A DNA stretch of 20,162 bases from Veillonella parvula (lineage in GTDB: Bacteria > Bacillota > Negativicutes > Veillonellales > Veillonellaceae): NCBI GenBank assembly GCA_947096075.1, contig CAMUQE010000015.1:1-20162 (forward strand), in the 5' to 3' direction. The notes under the pieces were generated by a model. It worked only from the letters and a program-made list of their open reading frames with translations, did no database searches and was not told where the DNA came from. This document shows positions 15,632-20,162 of this stretch, in pieces. Numbering within the stretch: the stretch's first letter is position 1; every line of letters starts with the position of its first letter. The translations under genes were made by a program, and so were the position numbers.

Positions 15632-16360
15632 TTAGGCACGCTCACCTGTAAGACGGAATAACATTTCCTTATATGCTTCTTCAATATTACCAAGATCTCG
15701 ACGGAAACGGTCTTTGTCGAGTTTTTCACCAGTTGTAGCATCCCAGAAACGGCATGTATCAGGAGAAATTTCATCACCCAATAAAACTTCACCATTATGG
15801 GTACCAAATTCTACCTTGAAATCTACAAGGGTCACATTTTTAGTAGCCAAAAATTTCTTCAATATATCATTTACCTTTAAAGTAATTGTAGAAATTACAT
15901 CAAGTTGTTCTTGAGTAGCCCAACCAAGTGCTGTAATTTGGGATTCATTGGCAAATGGATCGCCTAATTCATCATTTTTGTAGCAGAATTCAAGGATTGG
16001 ATGTTTAAGTGGTGTACCTTCTTCAATGCCAAAGCGTTTAGCCATCGAACCTGCCGCAATATTACGAACAATAACTTCAAGAGGAACTATTTTCAATGCA
16101 AGTACTGTTTGGTTGCGATCATCTTCACGACGAACGAAATGAGTTGGTACGCCTTCTTTTTTCAACAATTCAAAGAAGAAAGAGGAAATTTTGTTATTCA
16201 ATACGCCTTTACCAAGGATGGTGTCATGTTTTTCACCATTAAATGCAGTGGCATCATCTTTGTAATGAACGATGTACTCATCTTTGTTATCTGTTGCATA
16301 TACTTGTTTTGCTTTGCCTTCGTACAATAATGTTAATTTTTCCAAATCGATGTTAGCCAT
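15632..16360 (-). CDS. purC: SAICAR synthetase
   Basis: The protein is 242 aa. It joins CAIR and aspartate with ATP to give SAICAR. LYEGKAKQVYAT (12-23), the DDATAFNGEKHDTI segment (35-48), VPTHFVRR, PLEVIVRNIAAGS and the DEISPDTCRFWD signature are all present in order. ATG 16360 has AAAGGAG 7 nt upstream. The 102-bp gap to purE contains no clear promoter or terminator, so the gene is probably co-transcribed with purE. Length fits the compact bacterial form. Confidence 0.97.
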   Translation of the reverse strand: MANIDLEKLTLLYEGKAKQVYATDNKDEYIVHYKDDATAFNGEKHDTILGKGVLNNKISSFFFELLKKEGVPTHFVRREDDRNQTVLALKIVPLEVIVRNIAAGSMAKRFGIEEGTPLKHPILEFCYKNDELGDPFANESQITALGWATQEQLDVISTITLKVNDILKKFLATKNVTLVDFKVEFGTHNGEVLLGDEISPDTCRFWDATTGEKLDKDRFRRDLGNIEEAYKEMLFRLTGERA

Positions 16361-16462
16361 GATCTTTCTCCTTTATCATAAATTAATGATACAAACTATG
16401 TAATAGATATCTAAATAAACTGTTTTTCTTAACCAATATTTAATCGCCGATGATTTATATGA

Positions 16463-16954
16463 TTAAATATGAATAGCACCTTGTAATTCTGCATTGTCTG
16501 CTAAGACTTTTTCAGCCATATCTTTACGATATTCTTGATATTGTTCTTTCAGGTCTTTATTGAAAGCTGCCCCAATTTGTACTGCAAAGAGCGCTGCATT
16601 TTTAGCACCATCTACAGCCATAGTTGCTACAGGCATGCCAGATGGCATTTGTACAATAGCAAGTAGAGAATCAATACCTTTTAATGCGGTTGCATTAAGT
16701 GGGATGCCGATAACAGGTAGTGTAGTGAAGCTCGCCACCACACCAGGTAGGTGAGCCGCTGCGCCTGCACCAGCAATAAAAGCGATAGCCCCTTCATCTT
16801 CAAGTCGTGTAACAAAATTCTTTACAGCCTCTGGGGTACGATGAGCTGAGGCAATAACCATTTCATAGGAAATGTTAAATTCATCAAGTACGGCAGATGC
16901 TTTTTTCATTGTGTCCAGGTCAGACTTGCTGCCCATGATAATACCGACCTTCAT
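16463..16954 (-). CDS. purE: N5-CAIR mutase (PurE, class I type)
   Basis: The protein is 163 aa. It converts N5-CAIR to CAIR. The start is ATG 16954, with AGGAGG 4-5 nt upstream; an upstream in-frame ATG at 17008 would add 18 residues made of terminator sequence and is rejected. GSKSDLDTM (8-16) matches the SDxxTM pattern of class I PurE, and SAHRTPE and GAGAAAHLPGVVAS complete the active site. Class I enzymes normally work with PurK, which is not in the window. It is the first enzyme gene of the operon, directly after a leader ORF and terminator. Confidence 0.95.
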   Translation of the reverse strand: MKVGIIMGSKSDLDTMKKASAVLDEFNISYEMVIASAHRTPEAVKNFVTRLEDEGAIAFIAGAGAAAHLPGVVASFTTLPVIGIPLNATALKGIDSLLAIVQMPSGMPVATMAVDGAKNAALFAVQIGAAFNKDLKEQYQEYRKDMAEKVLADNAELQGAIHI

Positions 16955-16962
16955 AGATCCTC

Positions 16963-17055
16963 CTAATAAAAAAGCCCAGCCGAAACAGACTGGGACAAAT
17001 GCGCACAAGTAGCCTCCGTAGACTTGCTTTGAATTTGTTGATTTGCATAGTTCAC
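16963..17055 (-). CDS. Leader ORF upstream of purE (30 codons)
   Basis: The ORF has a GTG start at 17055, preceded at 7 nt by a consensus AAGGAGG (17063-17069), and a TAG stop at 16963-16965 overlapping the purE ribosome binding site. The product begins MNYANQQIQSKS; three of codons 6-9 are CAA (Gln). The ORF runs through both arms and the U-tract of the intrinsic terminator at 16968-16994. A leader peptide is the simplest reading: translation would affect terminator folding and couple to purE. The ribosome site and frame are seen; the peptide and control by glutamine supply are inferred. It may simply be a non-functional ORF. Confidence 0.45.
   Translation of the reverse strand: MNYANQQIQSKSTEATCAHLSQSVSAGLFY
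16968..16994 (-). terminator. Attenuator-type terminator before purE
   Basis: A 7-bp stem (16975-16981 and 16988-16994, one G-U in RNA, 6-nt loop) is followed on the minus strand by CTTTTTTATT. It lies between the operon promoter and the purE ribosome binding site, so it can only act as an attenuator of the operon. An upstream hairpin (CAAGT/ACTTG, about 17005-17025) exposes GGAGG in its loop. Confidence 0.8.
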
Positions 17056-17080
17056 GGTGCTACCTCCTTCTTGTACTCAA

Positions 17081-17109
17081 ATTGTAACACCTAACATTTA
17101 CAAAATCAA
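17081..17109 (-). promoter_or_regulatory. Promoter of the purine operon
   Basis: On the minus strand a -35 TTGATT (17104-17109), an exact 17-bp spacer and a -10 TACAAT (17081-17086) fit a sigma-70-type promoter. Initiation near 17074 would put only a few bases before the leader AAGGAGG. Confidence 0.75.
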
Positions 17110-17300
17110 TACTATTTTCGAATATTTTTTTATTAAATATTTTTATTATTCGTTATATTCCGAACTATTATAAAAAGGTAGATTGCATCATATAAATTAA
17201 ACTTAAATAAATCTGCAAAATAGAATACTGCCTTTGCAATCTTATAACAGCATAAATTTATTCTATCAATCATAATATTTGTATGGTTTTGCTTATCCAT
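17110..17300. other. AT-rich intergenic DNA, no gene seen
   Basis: The sequence between the purE promoter and the xpt operon terminator is extremely AT-rich, with A and T runs that could act as an UP element for the purE promoter. I see no ORF, RNA gene or clear repeat. Confidence 0.5.
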
Positions 17301-17302
17301 AT

Positions 17303-17344
17303 AAAAAAGCGGATAACCCGGTTAAAAACAGGTTATCCGCTTTT
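17303..17344 (-). terminator. Terminator of the xpt operon (possibly bidirectional)
   Basis: A perfect 14-bp inverted repeat (17305-17318 and 17331-17344, 12-nt loop) has AAAA/TTTT ends, giving a U-tract on the minus strand (CTTTTTTATA). It lies 45 nt after the last gene of the operon. Confidence 0.88.
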
Positions 17345-17388
17345 CATAATTCCGAACATTAGACCACTTAACTTGTATCTATTATTGA

Positions 17389-17829
17389 TTAGTGAGTACC
17401 ACTTTCAAAGGCAGCTTTCAATTCACCTACAGATTCTGGAATATAATCTACGATAGAAGACATCAATGCATACATCAATGCCGGCTCGAACGCATCATCA
17501 CCACACATATATACGCAATCCAAGTATAGGCTAGAATCTTGTTCATCAATATATAGTTTATAATTTTTATATGTCGCATTGTCACGATTAATTAATGCAT
17601 TCAAAGCATTCATATTTTGTGCTGTTACCTTTTCAGGTCCTAACACTAAACGAACTACACTATAAATACTGTTATCGAGAATGACGAATAAAGGCATATC
17701 CCATAAAGGAGACTTGATATAAGAACGATATACTACTGTACCATCTTCATCATCAAAATCCTTCCGTTCAAAAGATATGATTTCTTCTTCTTTCAAGAAC
17801 TTATCAAATAATAAGGATTTAGGATTCAT
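17389..17829 (-). CDS. YbjN-like small protein (paralogue 2)
   Basis: The protein is 146 aa, cytoplasmic by appearance, acidic, with no signal peptide or membrane segment. It aligns along its length with the neighbouring gene at 17841: TVVYRSYI/TVVYHGRL, MPLFVILDNS/LPVFIVVDDS, a TYKNYKLYIDEQDSSLYLD/YKVSKYYVSVEDNNIYMD block, and a final Asp/Phe-rich segment before a C-terminal helix. The alpha-beta pattern and the spacing of these blocks recall the YbjN family (type III secretion chaperone-like fold), whose molecular role is poorly known. ATG 17829 has AGAGG about 7 nt upstream, 11 nt after the previous gene. It ends the operon before a strong terminator. The function is not recognised. Confidence 0.75.
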   Translation of the reverse strand: MNPKSLLFDKFLKEEEIISFERKDFDDEDGTVVYRSYIKSPLWDMPLFVILDNSIYSVVRLVLGPEKVTAQNMNALNALINRDNATYKNYKLYIDEQDSSLYLDCVYMCGDDAFEPALMYALMSSIVDYIPESVGELKAAFESGTH

Positions 17830-17840
17830 AACAACCTCTA

Positions 17841-18287
17841 TTAAGCTAAACCAGCTACTTTAAGAATATCTTTATGTACAGCATCTAAATGCGGTTGAAT
17901 TACTTCGAGCAAAAGATTTACTACTACAGTAGGATCAAATTGTTCATTTAAACATGGCATAGACACATCCATATAAATATTATTGTCTTCAACGCTCACA
18001 TAATATTTTGACACTTTATAATCTTGATTTAACGTGTTAAGCTCTTTCAACACGGCAGGAATCACTTTTTCATCAATAGATGTTGTTGTGATAGCAATGC
18101 GTGCATAAGTGAACGCAGAATCGTCTACAACGATGAACACAGGTAGACTATGCTCATGAACATCCAAACGACCATGATATACAACTGTATTAAGATCGTC
18201 TGTCATTTCTTCCTTAGTAAACCAAGTGTTGCCGCCTTTGTTAAGATCAGCAACGAGTAAGTCGAATTTTTCTGCTTTTTTATTCAT
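17841..18287 (-). CDS. YbjN-like small protein (paralogue 1)
   Basis: The protein is 148 aa. The start is ATG 18287, with GAGGG 5 nt upstream; an in-frame TTG 15 nt earlier would overlap this ribosome site. The middle of the protein (TVVYHGRLDVHEHSLPVFIV, then LNTLNQDYKVSKYYVSVED and MDVSMPCLNEQFDP) fits a YbjN-like fold: antiparallel strands followed by a helix. It is a diverged tandem paralogue of the next gene, so a heterodimer is conceivable. xpt ends 27 nt upstream, suggesting co-expression with xanthine salvage, but no enzymatic motif is visible. The function is unknown and the family call tentative. Confidence 0.75.
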   Translation of the reverse strand: MNKKAEKFDLLVADLNKGGNTWFTKEEMTDDLNTVVYHGRLDVHEHSLPVFIVVDDSAFTYARIAITTTSIDEKVIPAVLKELNTLNQDYKVSKYYVSVEDNNIYMDVSMPCLNEQFDPTVVVNLLLEVIQPHLDAVHKDILKVAGLA

Positions 18288-18314
18288 AATTCCCTCAAAC
18301 AATAATCAGACTAA

Positions 18315-18890
18315 TTAGTCTTCGATAAACACACAACCATTATCTTTGAATTCTTTAATGCGAACTAAAGACTCTACACGATAGCCCGCATTTTCGAGGC
18401 GTTCACGACCAGGTTGGAAGGATTTCTCGATAGCAATCGCCATTCCTACCACTTCATCACCTGCGTCTTGAACCAATTTAGCAAGGCCCATAGCAGCCTC
18501 GCCAGATGCCAAGAAGTCATCAATAATCAACACTTTTTCACCAGCTGGCAAGAATTTTTTAGAAATAGTGATATCATAATTCTCTTCTTTTGTATAAGAG
18601 TACACAACACTATGATATACATCATCTACCATAAGGATGGATTTTTTCTTACGCGCAAATACCAATGGCACGTCCAGTTCAAGCGCGGCCATCAACGCCA
18701 ACGCAATGCCAGATGCTTCGATGGTAACAATACGTTGTACACCTGCATCACGGTAACGATCCGCGATTTCTTTACCAATTGCCTTAAACAATTGTGGATC
18801 GATTTGATGGTTTAAGAAACCATCTACTTTTAGCACTCGATTATTGAGGACAATTCCCTCTTCACGAATGCGTTCTTTTAATAATTCCAT
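18315..18890 (-). CDS. xpt: Xanthine phosphoribosyltransferase
   Basis: The protein is 191 aa. It converts xanthine and PRPP to XMP for purine salvage. The start is ATG 18890, giving the family-typical MELLKERI beginning, with GGAGG 9 nt upstream; an earlier in-frame ATG at 18908 lies before that ribosome site. LKVDGFLNHQIDP (20-32), IEASGIALA (58-66) and the PRPP loop LIIDDFLASGEA (121-132) are diagnostic for Xpt. Length is close to B. subtilis Xpt. No pbuX transporter or purine riboswitch accompanies it here. It is first in a three-gene operon. Confidence 0.95.
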   Translation of the reverse strand: MELLKERIREEGIVLNNRVLKVDGFLNHQIDPQLFKAIGKEIADRYRDAGVQRIVTIEASGIALALMAALELDVPLVFARKKKSILMVDDVYHSVVYSYTKEENYDITISKKFLPAGEKVLIIDDFLASGEAAMGLAKLVQDAGDEVVGMAIAIEKSFQPGRERLENAGYRVESLVRIKEFKDNGCVFIED

Positions 18891-18920
18891 GTGCTCATAC
18901 CTCCGCATAACTATCTTTAA

Positions 18921-18950
18921 ATTTTAACGTAAACAACCCCTTAGGGTCAA
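18921..18950 (-). promoter_or_regulatory. Promoter of the xpt operon with overlapping dyad
   Basis: On the minus strand TTGACC (18945-18950) and TAAAAT (18921-18926) are 18 bp apart, with initiation expected near 18914 and a short leader of about 24 nt. The dyad CCCT-A-AGGG overlaps the -35 and could be an operator. A second possible promoter further upstream is TTGCAA with TATTAT, 16 bp apart, near 18970-19000. Confidence 0.55.
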
Positions 18951-19085
18951 CCTATATCTAGTAAAAGTCTTATAATATAATCCATAAATATCATTGCAAA
19001 TAAGACTTAAATATTTTGTATATGAATTATATAACTCAACTGCTTTATAGGAATATAATATAGCACGGTAAAACTTACACTAATA

Positions 19086-19129
19086 TATAAAAAGACACAC
19101 TTTAAGAAAGTTTCCTAAAGTATGTCTTT
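19086..19129 (-). terminator. Terminator of the LysR-family gene
   Basis: A 14-bp stem (19091-19104 and 19116-19129, with G-U pairs, 11-nt loop) is followed on the minus strand by TTTTTATATA. It sits just after the regulator stop codon. Confidence 0.8.
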
Positions 19130-19144
19130 AAACATGTCTTTTTC

Positions 19145-20050
19145 TTATAAAACTTTATCTCGAGTACTTTCACGATTAACTAGCAAGGACGTAAATCTTG
19201 CAGCCCCTTCAGATTGAGGAACCAAGCGAGAACGCACAAGCACAATGTCCCGTGTTGGTACTGGAATATCTGTATCGATACGCACAATCGTCCCTTCTTG
19301 CATTTTTTGTTGCACCACATGGTTAGGCAACATGGAAATACCCATATTAATTTCTACCAGGTCTAGTAATACATCGACGCTACCCAATTCAAAGCGAGGC
19401 TTACGACAAGCACCATGTGTTACATCGTCAAAGAATGTACGACTAGCAGAGCCTTTATGCAAGAGTAAAATAGGCTCGTTAAGAAGGCGCCCTTGATCAA
19501 AGAACCCTGCCCCTTTATAGTCAGGACCGCCAACAAAGACATCTTGAATTGTAGCTAGCGTAGTTACCTCTAACTGAGGATTATCTCTCAATCCCTCATA
19601 ATCATTAACCACAGCTAATTGCGCCTCTTTATTGAGTACCAATTCTACACAATCAGGAGACGGACGATTGATAATATGTAAGCCAATTTCACTTTCTTGT
19701 AATTGCCATTTATGTAAATAAGGCAATAAGAAATGGCGACACAAAGTATCTGTGGCAGCCAAATTTAAACTTTCATAAGCTTGGCTAACACGTTCTTGTA
19801 ATTGGGTAACACCATTATCAAGAATGGAGAAAGCTTTAGCTACCGTATCAAACAATTCTTTGCCTTCTGGCGTGAACCCTACAGATTTTGTAGTACGCAC
19901 GAAGAGAGGCATATTAAGTTCCCCTTCTAATTGTTTAATACTCTGACTAATGGCGGATTGGGACACGCCTAATTCTTTTGCGGCACGTGAAAAGGATAAA
20001 TATAAGCCTACCCCTAAAAAGGTTCTATATAAATCTGCAGATACTGCCAT
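19145..20050 (-). CDS. LysR-family transcriptional regulator
   Basis: The protein is 301 aa. ATG 20050 is preferred: AGAGGTG (20057-20063) lies 6 nt upstream and would be covered by the alternative GTG at 20059. The N-terminal winged helix-turn-helix (about residues 5-63) shows FSRAAKELGVSQSAISQSIKQLE (20-42), LFVRTTKSVGFTPEG and the usual linker helix. The remainder fits the periplasmic-binding-like effector domain. The ligand and targets cannot be read from sequence. LysR genes often face a divergent target, which would lie beyond the right edge of the window. The gene is monocistronic, ending at its own terminator. Confidence 0.92.
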   Translation of the reverse strand: MAVSADLYRTFLGVGLYLSFSRAAKELGVSQSAISQSIKQLEGELNMPLFVRTTKSVGFTPEGKELFDTVAKAFSILDNGVTQLQERVSQAYESLNLAATDTLCRHFLLPYLHKWQLQESEIGLHIINRPSPDCVELVLNKEAQLAVVNDYEGLRDNPQLEVTTLATIQDVFVGGPDYKGAGFFDQGRLLNEPILLLHKGSASRTFFDDVTHGACRKPRFELGSVDVLLDLVEINMGISMLPNHVVQQKMQEGTIVRIDTDIPVPTRDIVLVRSRLVPQSEGAARFTSLLVNRESTRDKVL

Positions 20051-20059
20051 TTTATTCAC

Positions 20060-20162
20060 CTCTGTTATATACTAATAGTAACGTCTTACTTTTAAATATA
20101 CCTATCATTACTCTATTATAACTATAGACTCTCAATATATAATGAATATGTAGAAATCTTCA
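20060..20162 (-). promoter_or_regulatory. AT-rich upstream region of the LysR gene
   Basis: TATAAT is present on the minus strand around 20115-20121, but no convincing -35 is seen at the right distance. An autoregulatory LysR site is plausible but not identified. The region continues out of the window. Confidence 0.3.

Noticed and set aside
16955..17008. PurE start at ATG 17008, giving 181 aa
   Set aside because: It would encode an N-terminal extension from terminator sequence, whereas ATG 16954 has AGGAGG and yields the family-typical N-terminus.
17005..17030. GTCTAC resembling part of a purine riboswitch core in the purE leader
   Set aside because: The three-way junction and the other conserved core bases are missing, and the leader is too short.
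17038..17075. T-box-like sequence (GGAGGTAGCACCGTG) in the purE leader
   Set aside because: It differs from the T-box consensus, sits almost at the transcription start with no room for stem I, and is about 60 nt from the terminator. A ribosome binding site plus GTG explains it better.
18909..19085. Purine riboswitch upstream of xpt
   Set aside because: I looked for the conserved TATAA...TCTACC core and paired loops and found none; a short leader with a good promoter is present instead.

Overview
The window looks like the chromosome of a low-GC anaerobe of the Firmicutes, most likely a Negativicute such as Veillonella. This is an inference from AT-rich spacers, protein style, the gene order purE-C-F-M-N-H-D, Bacillus-type PurF with iron-sulfur cysteines, and a complete menaquinone-naphthoate cluster. 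It was made without any database search. Nearly all genes lie on the minus strand.

Region 1 (1-1400): three tRNA genes (Asp-GTC, Phe-GAA, Leu-GAG in order of transcription) read leftward from one good promoter into an intrinsic terminator. Divergent from them is a plus-strand, membrane-anchored DUF2939-like protein. It ends at a very long perfect hairpin lying between convergent genes.

Region 2 (1400-9480): menaquinone head-group genes on the minus strand, in transcription order menF, menD, menH, menB, then a terminator and an AT-rich repetitive spacer, then menE, menC and a hotdog thioesterase. Together they convert chorismate to 1,4-dihydroxy-2-naphthoate: isochorismate (MenF), SEPHCHC (MenD), SHCHC (MenH), OSB (MenC), OSB-CoA (MenE), DHNA-CoA (MenB), DHNA (thioesterase). 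MenA and MenG are not in the window. menF is preceded by an extended -10 promoter and a leader of about 100 nt. Its antiterminator-like and terminator hairpins are mutually exclusive, which suggests transcription attenuation by an unidentified signal.

Region 3 (9500-17110): the purine operon purE-purC-purF-purM-purN-purH-purD, with overlapping or closely spaced genes. FGAM synthase (purL/Q/S), purK and purB are absent here. A perfectly spaced promoter precedes a 30-codon leader ORF with a consensus ribosome binding site. This ORF runs through an intrinsic terminator and stops inside the purE ribosome binding site, so it is a second likely attenuator.

Region 4 (17300-20162): a minus-strand operon of xpt (xanthine salvage) and two paralogous YbjN-like small proteins of unknown role, then a LysR-family regulator with its own terminator. 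There are no mobile elements, CRISPR arrays or phage genes. The most interesting unexplained items are the two leader regions, upstream of menF and of purE.
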